25,774 nucleotides of DNA from Nitrospirota bacterium (GCA_016222925.1 JACRQB010000047.1:1-25774); one strand, 5' to 3'. Positions 1 through 7,987 are shown, numbered from the stretch's first letter. Program-made: numbers and translations. The notes: generated by a model not told the origin, from the sequence alone.

Positions 1-1280
1 TTATCCAACAGATGGAGGGTGCTCCTTGGGAGATTGAGGGGTACCTCAAAGTCGGTGGCTATGAAGCCTGGAAGCGTTGTGTGAAGGAGTTGAAGGCGAC
101 TCAAGTGATTGACGAGCTCAAGAAGTCCGGCCTGCGAGGGCGGGGTGGAGCAGGGTTTCCGACAGGCATCAAATGGGACAAGGTGCTGAACCATCGAGTC
201 CCTGAACGCTATTTCGTGTGTAATGCTGGGGAGCACGAACCGGGTACGTTCAAAGATCGCCACTTATTGAAAACGTTGCCGCATCAGTTGATCGAAGGCT
301 GTCTGATCGCGTCTCACACGGTCAATGCGAAGGCGTCCTTCATCTATATCAATCATGAATATCACGAAGAACAGCAGAATCTGAAGAAGGCCATCGCCCA
401 AGCACGAGAGCGTGGGTTTATCGGGAAGAATGTGCTTGGCAGCGGGGTCGACATTGAGCTGGAAATTTTTGACGGCCATGGCAGCTATGTGGCCGGTGAA
501 GAGACGGCCATGCTTGAGTCGATGCAGGGTCGCCCGGCAATGCCGCGACAAAAGCCCCCATTCTATCCGACCGATTTCGGCCTCTATGGCAAACCGACCT
601 TGGTTAACAACGTGGAGACGCTGTGCAACATTCCACGGATTCTCCATAAAGGCTCCTCATGGTTCACGCAGGTGGGGACGGAGAAATGTCCAGGCACCAT
701 GATGTTCTCGCTGAGTGGAGCGGTCAATCGACCTGGTGTGTACGAGATGTCGATGGGTGTGACGATCCGCGATTTGATCGAACAGTGCGGGGGCGGCATA
801 CCCAATGGCCGCAAGATCAAGGCGGTCTTTCCTGGTGGGCCGGCGTTTTCCATGGTGACGGCAGATCAGCTCGACCTTCCCATGGACTTTGATTCGTTGA
901 AGAAAGCCGGGACAGGGTTAGGGTCAGCCGGTGTGATCGTCGTCGACGATGCGACCTGCATGGTAGCCAAGACGCTACACTTTTCGAATTTTTTCAAGAA
1001 CGAGAGTTGTGGCCAATGTCCCCCCTGTCGAATGGGGACGATGAACCTTGCCGCATTGATGACGAAGATCGAAGAAGGCAACGGCACACAGAAAGATCTC
1101 GACAGCATGCTGCAGCTCTGCGGATTTGTCAAAGGGACCGGATACTGTACCCTCGTGACCGGCGCATCGGTCTTGGTGCAGAGCAGTCTCAAGTTATTCC
1201 GTCACGAATATGAAGAGCATATTCGGCTGCAGCGGTGTCCCTTTCAGGAAGCACAAGCCGGGATGGTTGCGCATTCCTAG
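1..1280 (+). CDS. nuoF: NADH-quinone oxidoreductase subunit F (5' end outside window)
   Basis: This is the flavoprotein subunit of complex I, which oxidises NADH with FMN and passes electrons to the N3 4Fe-4S cluster at the cytoplasmic tip of the enzyme. Counting from the first ATG in the window (position 12), the glycine-rich GRGGAGFP loop is at residues 43-50, NAGEHEPGTFKDR starts at 71, GEETA is at 162-166, and the N3 ligands are C333, C336, C339 (SCGQCPPC) and C379. The reading frame is open to the left edge (ATC CAA CAG before that ATG), and family members have more residues before the GGYEA segment, so the true start is probably upstream. The family usually reads NADExEPGT where this has NAGEHEPGT, so one acidic residue near the FMN/NADH pocket is Gly. 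A ferredoxin gene follows at once. Related NAD-dependent hydrogenases or formate dehydrogenases carry similar subunits and cannot be fully excluded without the upstream genes. Confidence 0.9.
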   Translation, partial: IQQMEGAPWEIEGYLKVGGYEAWKRCVKELKATQVIDELKKSGLRGRGGAGFPTGIKWDKVLNHRVPERYFVCNAGEHEPGTFKDRHLLKTLPHQLIEGCLIASHTVNAKASFIYINHEYHEEQQNLKKAIAQARERGFIGKNVLGSGVDIELEIFDGHGSYVAGEETAMLESMQGRPAMPRQKPPFYPTDFGLYGKPTLVNNVETLCNIPRILHKGSSWFTQVGTEKCPGTMMFSLSGAVNRPGVYEMSMGVTIRDLIEQCGGGIPNGRKIKAVFPGGPAFSMVTADQLDLPMDFDSLKKAGTGLGSAGVIVVDDATCMVAKTLHFSNFFKNESCGQCPPCRMGTMNLAALMTKIEEGNGTQKDLDSMLQLCGFVKGTGYCTLVTGASVLVQSSLKLFRHEYEEHIRLQRCPFQEAQAGMVAHS

Positions 1281-1288
1281 GAGGGATC

Positions 1289-1624
1289 ATGCCGCGTGTG
1301 ACGTTTCTTCATTCCGATGGGCGAAGTGGGGACGTGGAAGAGAACATTTCGCTTCTCCAGGCCGCGAAAGAAGTGGGATTTCCATTGAGCTACGACTGTG
1401 GAGGAAATGCTTCCTGCACAACCTGTCGAGTGGAGGTCCAGATGGGGCAGGAGCATCTCTCGGAGATCGATTTCGACGAGCAAGACCTACTGGATCGGGA
1501 AGCGCTGACGCAGCCATGGCATCGCCTGGCGTGCCAAGCACGTGTCTTGGGGGATGTTGTAGTGCGGGTGCCGGAAGCCAAATGGGAGAATCCAAGAACA
1601 GCCACGTCGGAAGCATGGGGTTGA
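1289..1624 (+). CDS. 2Fe-2S ferredoxin, adrenodoxin/ISC type
   Basis: A 111-residue plant/adrenodoxin-fold ferredoxin carrying one electron on a 2Fe-2S cluster. The ligands are visible as C37, C43, C46 (C-x5-C-x2-C in DCGGNASCTTC) and C82 (RLACQ). The ATG at 1289 is chosen because the Shine-Dalgarno GGAGGG overlaps the nuoF stop codon (TAGGAGGGATCATG) and the protein then begins directly with the first beta strand, MPRVTFLHSDG. The tight coupling to nuoF suggests that both are made together and that this ferredoxin either exchanges electrons with the complex I module or serves Fe-S assembly, since an A-type carrier gene is next. The partner is an inference. The C-terminal tail (after about residue 95) is slightly longer than usual and polar. 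Confidence 0.88.
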   Translation: MPRVTFLHSDGRSGDVEENISLLQAAKEVGFPLSYDCGGNASCTTCRVEVQMGQEHLSEIDFDEQDLLDREALTQPWHRLACQARVLGDVVVRVPEAKWENPRTATSEAWG

Positions 1625-1648
1625 TATTCGAGCAAGAGGTGTTAGACT
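1621..1648 (+). promoter_or_regulatory. candidate sigma-70 promoter for the A-type carrier gene
   Basis: TTGATA at 1621-1626 and TAGACT at 1643-1648 are separated by 16 bases. The -35 box overlaps the ferredoxin stop codon. The match is 5/6 and 4/6, so this is a suggestion only; the gene could also be read through from nuoF. Confidence 0.3.
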
Positions 1649-1701
1649 ATCACTCTAGTTCACGGTAGTGAGCTAGATCGATCTATAGGAGGAGGAAGCC
1701 G

Positions 1702-2022
1702 ATGGTTACGATTACACAGGTTGCGGAACAGAAGATACGGGAGCTGATGGCTGAAGAGAAGGACGTAGTTGGACTGCGGGTGTATGTCCGTGGCGGTGGG
1801 TGCAATGGCTACCAGTACGGCATGGCCTTCGAGTCCAAAATGGCTGAGGATGACACCGTCATCGAGAAAGGTGATGTGAAGGTCATCATGGATTCTCAGA
1901 GCGCGCCGTTGCTTCAAGGTGCGGAAGTGGACTACGTGGACAGCGTGCAGGGTTCTGGATTTTCGATCAAGAATCCTCAGGCTAAAACGACGTGTGGCTG
2001 CGGCAGCTCGTTTAGCGCATAA
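1702..2022 (+). CDS. erpA: A-type iron-sulfur carrier (ErpA/IscA family)
   Basis: A 106-residue HesB/IscA-fold protein that delivers Fe-S clusters to apo-enzymes in the cytosol. The three conserved cysteines are present: C34 in GGGCNGYQYG and C98, C100 in the TTCGCGSSF tail. Length is typical. A strong Shine-Dalgarno (AGGAGGA) lies seven bases before the ATG at 1702. It follows nuoF and a ferredoxin, so its obvious clients are Fe-S redox proteins, and a perfect-stem terminator follows its stop. Sequence alone does not separate ErpA from IscA or SufA; the symbol is therefore tentative, and no other isc/suf gene is in view. A second, broken member of the wider HesB/IscA family occurs at 15966-16275. 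Confidence 0.85.
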   Translation: MVTITQVAEQKIRELMAEEKDVVGLRVYVRGGGCNGYQYGMAFESKMAEDDTVIEKGDVKVIMDSQSAPLLQGAEVDYVDSVQGSGFSIKNPQAKTTCGCGSSFSA

Positions 2023-2071
2023 GAGTCGTCGCGGAGTCACCCGTTAGAATGCCAACAATGGATCTGTAGAC

Positions 2072-2106
2072 AAGGACCGCTCGTACCCCGAGCGGTCCTT
2101 GCTGTT
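2072..2106 (+). terminator. intrinsic terminator after the carrier gene
   Basis: A 12-bp perfect stem (2072-2083 with 2089-2100, core GGACCGCTCG/CGAGCGGTCC) closes a 5-base loop and is followed by a short T-rich stretch (TTGCTGTTT). It lies 50 bases after the stop and separates the Fe-S genes from the pterin genes. Confidence 0.8.
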
Positions 2107-2135
2107 TATACCGTCCACAAGAGATACGCGATCAA

Positions 2136-2540
2136 ATGTCGCAGGTATACGTGACGAGGCGCTATCGATTTTGCGCCGCCCACAGGCTTCACACTGATCA
2201 GCTCTCGCCTGAAGAGAACTGGACTGCGTTCGGAAAGTGTAATAATCCGAATGGTCATGGGCATAACTATATTGCGCTGGTTACGGTCAAGAGCGGGGTG
2301 CTACTGGGAGCGTCCGACCTTAATCGTCTCGACCATGTGGTCAACGAGAGAATCGTCGAGCGCTTCGATCATCGTGACCTGAATGGCGATCCGGCATTCA
2401 CGGCTTTGACGACGACGGGGGAGAACCTCGTCAAAGTGATCTGGGACATCTTGGAATCAGATCTGCCCGCAGGCAGTCTACAAAAGGTCGGGGTCATCGA
2501 GACGAGAGACAACTATTTTGAATATGCGGGCGCCCAGTGA
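2136..2540 (+). CDS. 6-pyruvoyl-tetrahydropterin synthase / QueD family
   Basis: A 134-residue T-fold enzyme acting on dihydroneopterin triphosphate, the product of the next gene (GTP cyclohydrolase I). Zinc ligands H16 (AAHRL), H41 and H43 (NGHGHNY) are present, as are catalytic C35 (GKCNNPNGHGH), the D78-H79 pair and E122 (VIETRDNYFEY). The GKCNNPNGHGHNY block resembles animal PTPS more than classical QueD. The retained Cys argues against the folate-type PTPS-III enzymes that carry Glu there. The product could be 6-pyruvoyltetrahydropterin or 6-carboxytetrahydropterin (queuosine route), which sequence alone does not settle. The 16-base gap to folE implies a shared transcript. No strong Shine-Dalgarno is seen before the ATG at 2136. 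Confidence 0.88.
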   Translation: MSQVYVTRRYRFCAAHRLHTDQLSPEENWTAFGKCNNPNGHGHNYIALVTVKSGVLLGASDLNRLDHVVNERIVERFDHRDLNGDPAFTALTTTGENLVKVIWDILESDLPAGSLQKVGVIETRDNYFEYAGAQ

Positions 2541-2556
2541 ACGATAGGGGGACTCC

Positions 2557-3204
2557 GTGAGCAAGCAGCAGAAGAGAGAGAAACGACGGATACCATTGGA
2601 AGACGCAAGCGGGAGGGAAAAGCCCGCTGATCTGCCAGTGCTTCAATCGCTGGTCACCGAAATGCTTCTCGCCTTGGGGGAAAGACCGGGTCGCAACGGT
2701 TTGCTGAAAACGCCTGAGCGCGTGGCCAAAGCACTGGCGTTTATGACGCAGGGCTATCAGCGTGATATCGACCATCTGTTGAACGGTGCGCTCTTTCCGA
2801 TCGAATACGACGAGATGGTCATCGTCAAAGACATCGATTTCTTCAGCATGTGCGAGCATCACTTACTGCCATTTTTTGGGAGGGTCCATGTCGGGTACCT
2901 GCCCAATAAGAAAGTCGTGGGTTTGAGCAAGATTCCGCGTATTGTCGATACCTTCGCGAGGCGTCTGCAAGTTCAAGAACGGCTGACCGTGCAGATCGCC
3001 GAAACCATCAGCACCAAGTTAAACGCTCATGGGGTCGGAGTGGTTGTCGAAGCACGGCACCTCTGCATGATGATGCGCGGGGTGGAAAAACAGAACACGC
3101 TCGCCGTCACCAGCTCCATGTTAGGAGTATTCCGCAGTCAAGCACAGACTCGCGTCGAATTTCTGAAATTGATTCGCCGCGGCAGCGTCGGCGATCCGGA
3201 CTGA
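2557..3204 (+). CDS. folE: GTP cyclohydrolase I (type IA)
   Basis: FolE converts GTP to 7,8-dihydroneopterin triphosphate plus formate, the first step to folate, tetrahydrobiopterin and queuosine. The 215-residue protein shows zinc ligands C99 and H102 (SMCEHHLLPFFG) and C170 (ARHLCMMMRG), catalytic H101 and H168, and the substrate-pocket segment VGLSKIPRIV. It starts with GTG at 2557, preceded by an AGGGGGA Shine-Dalgarno. The N-terminal 25 residues are basic and probably disordered. It lies directly after a pterin synthase gene, so the pair forms a two-step pathway unit. The stop faces the convergent hydrolase gene across 32 bases with no clear terminator. Confidence 0.95.
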   Translation: MSKQQKREKRRIPLEDASGREKPADLPVLQSLVTEMLLALGERPGRNGLLKTPERVAKALAFMTQGYQRDIDHLLNGALFPIEYDEMVIVKDIDFFSMCEHHLLPFFGRVHVGYLPNKKVVGLSKIPRIVDTFARRLQVQERLTVQIAETISTKLNAHGVGVVVEARHLCMMMRGVEKQNTLAVTSSMLGVFRSQAQTRVEFLKLIRRGSVGDPD

Positions 3205-3236
3205 TCTCTCAGGCGACACCCTCTCACCCGCCCTGT

Positions 3237-4031
3237 TTATCTCGTTGCATTCAAAACAAATGCGGAGATAGTTTCGTTGAATTGGTCCGGCTGCTCGAGA
3301 TTTGAAAGATGGGCGGCGACTGGAATGATGGCCAAGCGGGCATTGGGAATCAGATCTGCCATGAGTTTGGCGTCGGAAGGTGGGGTGGGAAGGTCCAATT
3401 CACCGACGATGATCTGGGTGGGACACGTGATGTGTTTCAAGAGTGTGACGGAATCAGGCCGTTCAGCCATTGCCATCAAGTCTCCCGCAATGCCGCTGAT
3501 CGGATTGCCTTCGATCATTGCACGTACGTGTCGGACGAGCCCCGGCTTCGTCTGGACTGTCGCGGGGCTCAGCAATTTCGGGATCATGATGTCGGCAATG
3601 GCCGATGGTCCTTTCTGATAGGCCGTCTGCGCCATCTGAAACCGCGCTTCTTTCCCTTCTGCCGTATCAGCCTGCGCTCTTGTGTCAGCCAGTACCAAGC
3701 CTTTTACGCGATCCGCATACTTTCGATAGAGAGCAAATAGGACGTAGCCGCCCATAGAAAGGCCGACGAAAATCGCCTGCCGGATCGAGAGGTGATCAAG
3801 CAACCCGATCACATCATCGGCGGCTTGGTCCAGCGTATACCGGCAGAGCGGCGCGTCGGATTCTCCATGCCCGCGCAAGTCAATCGTCACGACTCGAAAC
3901 TGGGACGAAAACGCTTTCTCCTGCTCTGCCCACATAGTGCGGTTGAGCGGAAAGGCGTGGAGAAAGATGATGGGAAGGCCAGAGCCTTGATCGTTATAGG
4001 CAAGGGTGATACCGTTGACCTGGGTTTGCAC
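3237..4031 (-). CDS. alpha/beta-fold hydrolase
   Basis: A 264-residue serine hydrolase of the alpha/beta fold. Residues LHAF (24-27) form the oxyanion-hole strand; GLSMGG holds nucleophile S92; D213 in VGELDLPTP and H241 in AAHLSN complete the triad; DLRGHGES is the usual strand-4 segment. I chose the GTG at 4031 because AGGGAG sits six bases upstream; an in-frame ATG at 4064 would add 11 charged residues and has no comparable ribosome site. There is no signal peptide, so it is cytoplasmic. Relatives include 3-oxoadipate enol-lactonase-like, esterase and haloperoxidase-like proteins, and the substrate cannot be told. It is divergent from rarA (114 bases between starts). Confidence 0.85.
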   Translation of the reverse strand: MQTQVNGITLAYNDQGSGLPIIFLHAFPLNRTMWAEQEKAFSSQFRVVTIDLRGHGESDAPLCRYTLDQAADDVIGLLDHLSIRQAIFVGLSMGGYVLFALYRKYADRVKGLVLADTRAQADTAEGKEARFQMAQTAYQKGPSAIADIMIPKLLSPATVQTKPGLVRHVRAMIEGNPISGIAGDLMAMAERPDSVTLLKHITCPTQIIVGELDLPTPPSDAKLMADLIPNARLAIIPVAAHLSNLEQPDQFNETISAFVLNATR

Positions 4032-4144
4032 AGTCTGCTCCCTACGTTGCGGGGTTCGTACCATTGGCTGCCTGCAGGGTCAAGAGGCCATTTGCGATCA
4101 TCCGGCACGGCGTATACAATTCCTGCTCTTTACTGAGGAGGAAC

Positions 4145-5440
4145 ATGACTCGTTCTCGTGATCCGGCTCCTGATTTGTTCACGCCTCCAGATCGCGATGA
4201 CACGGTCGAGGCTCCGCTCGCCGAGCGGATGCGGCCGCGTGTGTTTGCGGATTTCGTGGGGCAAGACGACATCACGGCACCGGATCGGGCGCTTCGGCGG
4301 GCCATCGAGGCAGACCAGCTCTCGTCCGTAATCTTCTGGGGGCCGCCCGGTTCGGGTAAGACAACGCTGGCCCATCTGATTGCCCGGCATACGAAGGCGC
4401 AGTTTATTCCGTTTTCGGCTGTGACCAGCGGCGTGCCGGAGCTACGCACGATCATTAAGGCAGCTGACCAACGACGAGCGATCCATAGGCAGCGGACCAT
4501 CTTATTCGTTGATGAAATCCACCGCTTCAACAAGGCACAGCAAGACGCGTTTCTTCCGCATGTCGAGCGAGGCACCATCATTCTTGTCGGCGCGACCACG
4601 GAGAATCCATCCTTCGAAGTTATCAGCCCACTCTTGTCCCGTTCGCTGGTCGTCGTGCTCAAACCGCTTACCGAGGACGCGTTAGGTCAGATTCTTGATC
4701 GCGCGCTTGCCGATGTCGAACTCGGGCTGGGGAAATGGGAAGCGCGCTTCTTACCGGAGGCACGCCAACGAATGATTTCCTTCGGCAATGGCGATGCGAG
4801 GGCGCTGCTCACATCGTTGGAATTTGTGGTGACGCAAGCGCCGGCAGGACCCGATGGCGCGCGCGTGATTGATGAAGCGATATTGGAAGCGGCACTGGGC
4901 ACCAAGGCCCTGCGCTACGATAAGTCAGGCGAGGAACACTACAACGTCATTTCGGCCTACATTAAAAGCCTGCGAGATTCCGATCCAAATGGGGCGCTTT
5001 ACTGGCTAGCCAGGATGCTGGATGCCGGCGAAGATCCGAAATTCATCGCTCGACGTATGGTGATCTTTGCCTCGGAGGATATCGGCAATGCTGATCCTCT
5101 CGCCCTTCTCATTGCCACATCGGTGGCACAAGCTGTCCAGTTCGTAGGGCTCCCCGAGGCGCAGATCAACCTGGCACAAGGGACCACCTACTTGGCTTCG
5201 CGGCCCAAAGACAATGCGTCCTACGTCGGTCTTTTGGAAGCGCTAAAAGACGCGAAAGCCTATGGCAATTTGGGGGTCCCGGTTCATCTCCGGAACGCCG
5301 TGACCTCACTGACGAGGGACCTAGGCTATGGAACCAACTACCGCTATGTCCACGACGACCCGTCAGCACGAACGGAACAAACCCACCTCCCACTACCACT
5401 CAAAGGTCGACTGTACTACCGCCCAAAGCCTCTGGAATAG
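4145..5440 (+). CDS. rarA: replication-associated recombination AAA+ ATPase RarA/MgsA
   Basis: A 431-residue clamp-loader-like AAA+ ATPase that acts at stalled replication forks. The Walker A motif GPPGSGKT is at 66-73, Walker B LFVDEIHRF around 120-128, and the sensor-type ATTENPSFE at 150-158. The C-terminal MgsA tetramerisation region (about 270-425) includes SAYIKSLRDSDPNGALYWLA and the EDIGNADPLAL segment. The start at 4145 is supported by GAGGAGGA two bases before the ATG; the reading frame is open further upstream but that part does not resemble the family. Length is typical. The gene stands alone between a divergent hydrolase and a pilZ gene with its own promoter. Confidence 0.95.
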   Translation: MTRSRDPAPDLFTPPDRDDTVEAPLAERMRPRVFADFVGQDDITAPDRALRRAIEADQLSSVIFWGPPGSGKTTLAHLIARHTKAQFIPFSAVTSGVPELRTIIKAADQRRAIHRQRTILFVDEIHRFNKAQQDAFLPHVERGTIILVGATTENPSFEVISPLLSRSLVVVLKPLTEDALGQILDRALADVELGLGKWEARFLPEARQRMISFGNGDARALLTSLEFVVTQAPAGPDGARVIDEAILEAALGTKALRYDKSGEEHYNVISAYIKSLRDSDPNGALYWLARMLDAGEDPKFIARRMVIFASEDIGNADPLALLIATSVAQAVQFVGLPEAQINLAQGTTYLASRPKDNASYVGLLEALKDAKAYGNLGVPVHLRNAVTSLTRDLGYGTNYRYVHDDPSARTEQTHLPLPLKGRLYYRPKPLE

Positions 5441-5455
5441 GGCCGATTGTCCTAG

Positions 5456-5483
5456 TTTACATTCTTGTCTAATCGGTTATACT
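5456..5483 (+). promoter_or_regulatory. sigma-70 promoter of the PilZ gene, probably leaderless
   Basis: TTTACA (5456-5461) and TATACT (5478-5483) are 16 bases apart, each 5/6 to consensus. The -10 box ends seven bases before the ATG at 5491, which puts the expected transcription start on or next to the start codon. No Shine-Dalgarno sequence is present. Confidence 0.6.
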
Positions 5484-5490
5484 TAGAGCA

Positions 5491-5883
5491 ATGAAGCGAG
5501 GGGAAGGAAAACCATCGGCCAGCGTGGTTGCACTGAGTGAGCGGAGGAAATTTGTCCGAGCCACTCTGGTCGGCTCTGCCCTGATGTCGCCGAAGAAAGG
5601 CGGGCGCGCCTGCACTGCAGTCCTGGATAATGTGAACAAGATCGGGGCTGGGCTTCACACCAAAGATCGCTTCCCATCTAGTGAGAAAGTCACGGTCTCG
5701 CTCGCCTTCCTCGATTCCGATCGAGTTGAGCAACAGGAAAAGCTCGATGGGACTGTCGCCTGGGTCAGGCCCTGGGAAAAGAAAGGATTCTTAATCGGCG
5801 TCGTGTGGGATGAATTGGTGACGAAAGAGAAAAACCGCTGGCTGTACTACTATCTAGAAGAAACCCTCAAAGCCTCTGTCTAA
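5491..5883 (+). CDS. PilZ-domain protein
   Basis: A 130-residue single-domain protein of the PilZ family, which bind cyclic di-GMP and adjust motility, exopolysaccharide or development. The RxxxR motif is R19-R23 (ERRKFVR). The second motif, usually (D/N)xSxxG, appears as N47-V-N49-K-I-G52, with Asn in place of Ser. The rest alternates beta strands, ending in an amphipathic helix (RWLYYYLEETL) as in typical PilZ domains. The Ser-to-Asn change leaves ligand binding uncertain. The -10 box directly before the ATG suggests a leaderless transcript. No signalling partner is adjacent; polysaccharide-type genes occur 7 kb away, but a link is speculative. Confidence 0.75.
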   Translation: MKRGEGKPSASVVALSERRKFVRATLVGSALMSPKKGGRACTAVLDNVNKIGAGLHTKDRFPSSEKVTVSLAFLDSDRVEQQEKLDGTVAWVRPWEKKGFLIGVVWDELVTKEKNRWLYYYLEETLKASV

Positions 5884-5914
5884 AACGCTTTCTGATTACT
5901 GCACAGACGAACTC

Positions 5915-6130
5915 TAGCAGGATGCGGAAAAAGTCCGCCAGCGGCGTTCTCGCCTCGCTCAGAGGCTCAACGTACGGCACAGAGTACGATTCGCCTCTTC
6001 GCTCGCTGCGGCCTTGCTGGACAGCCTTTTTGCGCATCCTGCATGGCTGTTCAGCGTTGTCCCAAACCTCGATATCTGCGACGGCTATAACGGCTATAGA
6101 GGTCAAAATGAGTTTTTCCGCAGCCTGCTA
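5915..6130. repeat. nested inverted-repeat element (MITE/REP-like)
   Basis: The outer ends are an 18-bp inverted repeat: TAGCAGGATGCGGAAAAA at 5915-5932 and its reverse complement (one mismatch) at 6113-6130. An inner copy of the same arm in reverse orientation is at 6025-6042, so 5917-6042 is itself a long imperfect palindrome. Its centre holds AGAGGC/GCCTCT and CGTAC/GTACG arms. No convincing gene lies inside. It sits between two convergent genes (PilZ and ABC-F), where it could also stop transcription. It looks like a non-autonomous mobile or REP-type repeat; other copies would be needed to define its ends. Confidence 0.65.
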
Positions 6131-6145
6131 AAAGGGATTGCAGAA

Positions 6146-7987
6146 CTAGCCCAGCGAGACCAGCTGTTGTTTGACGTTTTCTAGTTCAGCCGACAGTGAT
6201 TCCCACCGGGCAGTCAGTCGCTCAAGATCGCGCTTCCACTCCGTCTGCTCGTGCTGCAGAAGGTTCCACCTATTGAACTGTTCGTAGAGCTTCGGGTCAG
6301 CCAATTCTGCTTCGCGGGTGCTGATCTTCTCTTCGGCCTCACTAATCTCGGTTTCGGCGCGTGATACCTGTTTCTCCAATCTCGCCTGCGTCTTGGTGAG
6401 ATCACGTCGCTCTCCACCGCGCCCTTTTGGCAGTACTTGCTGTTCCATTGCCCGAGTAAGGCCTGAAGAGGAGCGGGGCGATGCTCGTTCGAGCTCGTCG
6501 CTCGTTTCTTTAATCGACTCAAACTCTTGGGTCTTCTTCCACAAATAATACTCGTAGTCACCGATGAAGTTCCGCGCCTGCCCCTCTTCAATCTCAACGA
6601 CCCGGGTGGCGATGCGTGCCAGAAACGTCGGATCGTGGGAAATGAAGATGATGGTCCCGGGGAATTCTGCCAAGGCATCGGTGAGCATATCCACTGAAGC
6701 TGGGTCCAAATGGTTCGTCGGCTCATCAAGCAGCAAGGTATTGGCGGGTTCCACCAGCATGCGGGCTAAGGCCACCCGGTTTCGTTCACCACCGCTCAAC
6801 GCCTTGATCGGTTTTTTCTGATCCTGGCCGGAAAACAAGAAGGCGCCGGCAATGCCGCGCAGGAAATTCATTTCTGCATGTTTGGTGACTTCTTCCAGCG
6901 ATTCGAGAATCGAATGTTCGGGGTTCAAGGTTTCGGCCTGATGCTGGGCGAAGTAGTGCAACGTCACGCCGTGTCCGACGGTTCTGCTACCGGTATCAGA
7001 AGGAAGGACGCCAGCGAGCATCTTCAAGAGCGTACTCTTTCCGGCTCCGTTCTCGCCAACCAGTGCGATACGTTGGCCACGCTCTATGGAAAAATCGAGC
7101 GTCTTGTAAACGACTTTTTCTCCGTAGCGCTTACTGGCGCCAGTCAGATCTAACACCTGACGGCCGCTGGTCGATGGGAGGGGAAACCGGAACTTGACGC
7201 GTTTCGGATCTCGCTGGATTTCAATCCGCTTCACCTTATCGAGCTGCTTGAGGCGCGACTGCACCTGACTGGCTTTGTTGGCTTGGTATCGAAAGCGATC
7301 GACAAACTTTTGAACCCGAGCGACCTCTTTGGATTGGCGAGCCGCCGAGGCGTGTAGTTGAGCATCCTTTTCGGCTTTCAGTTTGCAGAAGAGCGAATAG
7401 TTGCCTCGGTATTCTTCGATTTTGTGATGCCGTAGTTCCCAGATATGGGTGACGACGCGATCGAGAAAGGCGGTGTCGTGGCTGATGATCAGGAGCGTCA
7501 TACCCGACTGTAATAAAAACTGCTCGAACCAACGTTGAGTCGGCTTGTCCAAATGGTTGGTCGGCTCGTCCAGCATGAGCACGTCGGGATTGGATAAGAG
7601 CAGATGTCCTAACGCGACCCGCATCCGGTAACCTCCGGACAGTTTCTCGACGGGGCGATCGAAATCGACTTCCGTAAACCCCAACCCCATCAGGATGCGC
7701 TTGGCTTCGTGCTCAGGGTACTCGTCACGATGTGTGGCATCGAGGACGGTCTTGCCAGTAATGGTTTCTAGTTCTTGCGGAAGGTAGCCGATTCGAAGAC
7801 GAGGTCGCTTACGGATCGAGCCTTCATCGGGTGACTCTTCGGCTAGGATCATACGAAAGAGTGTGGTCTTGCCGGCGCCGTTTGGTCCGACCAAGCCAAC
7901 TCGTGAATTCGGGCGAAGATGTGCGGAGACCTCAGAAAGGAGGACCTTCGTGGAATATTGCTTGCTGACGGATTCAATTTGGAGCAT
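6146..7987 (-). CDS. ABC-F family ATPase (ribosome-associated, Uup/YheS-like)
   Basis: A 613-residue soluble protein with two ABC domains and no membrane segments, the layout of ABC-F translation factors that act at the ribosomal E site. Domain 1: Walker A GPNGAGKT (34-41), signature LSGGY (116-120), Walker B LMLDEPTNHLD (DE at 140-141). Domain 2: GENGAGKS (301-308), LSGGE (387-391), LLLDEPTNHLD (DE at 411-412). The charged interdomain linker spans about 195-275, and a C-terminal coiled coil rich in Glu/Arg covers about 530-610. The ATG at 7987 is preferred over a GTG at 7993 because GGAAGG lies nine bases before the ATG but only three before the GTG. Which ABC-F subfamily, and any antibiotic role, cannot be told. 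tRNA-Ala lies 130 bases upstream on the same strand. Confidence 0.92.
   Translation of the reverse strand: MLQIESVSKQYSTKVLLSEVSAHLRPNSRVGLVGPNGAGKTTLFRMILAEESPDEGSIRKRPRLRIGYLPQELETITGKTVLDATHRDEYPEHEAKRILMGLGFTEVDFDRPVEKLSGGYRMRVALGHLLLSNPDVLMLDEPTNHLDKPTQRWFEQFLLQSGMTLLIISHDTAFLDRVVTHIWELRHHKIEEYRGNYSLFCKLKAEKDAQLHASAARQSKEVARVQKFVDRFRYQANKASQVQSRLKQLDKVKRIEIQRDPKRVKFRFPLPSTSGRQVLDLTGASKRYGEKVVYKTLDFSIERGQRIALVGENGAGKSTLLKMLAGVLPSDTGSRTVGHGVTLHYFAQHQAETLNPEHSILESLEEVTKHAEMNFLRGIAGAFLFSGQDQKKPIKALSGGERNRVALARMLVEPANTLLLDEPTNHLDPASVDMLTDALAEFPGTIIFISHDPTFLARIATRVVEIEEGQARNFIGDYEYYLWKKTQEFESIKETSDELERASPRSSSGLTRAMEQQVLPKGRGGERRDLTKTQARLEKQVSRAETEISEAEEKISTREAELADPKLYEQFNRWNLLQHEQTEWKRDLERLTARWESLSAELENVKQQLVSLG

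Noticed and set aside
5867..6131. short frames on both strands inside the palindromic element
   Set aside because: They are by-products of the inverted repeats and lack ribosome sites.
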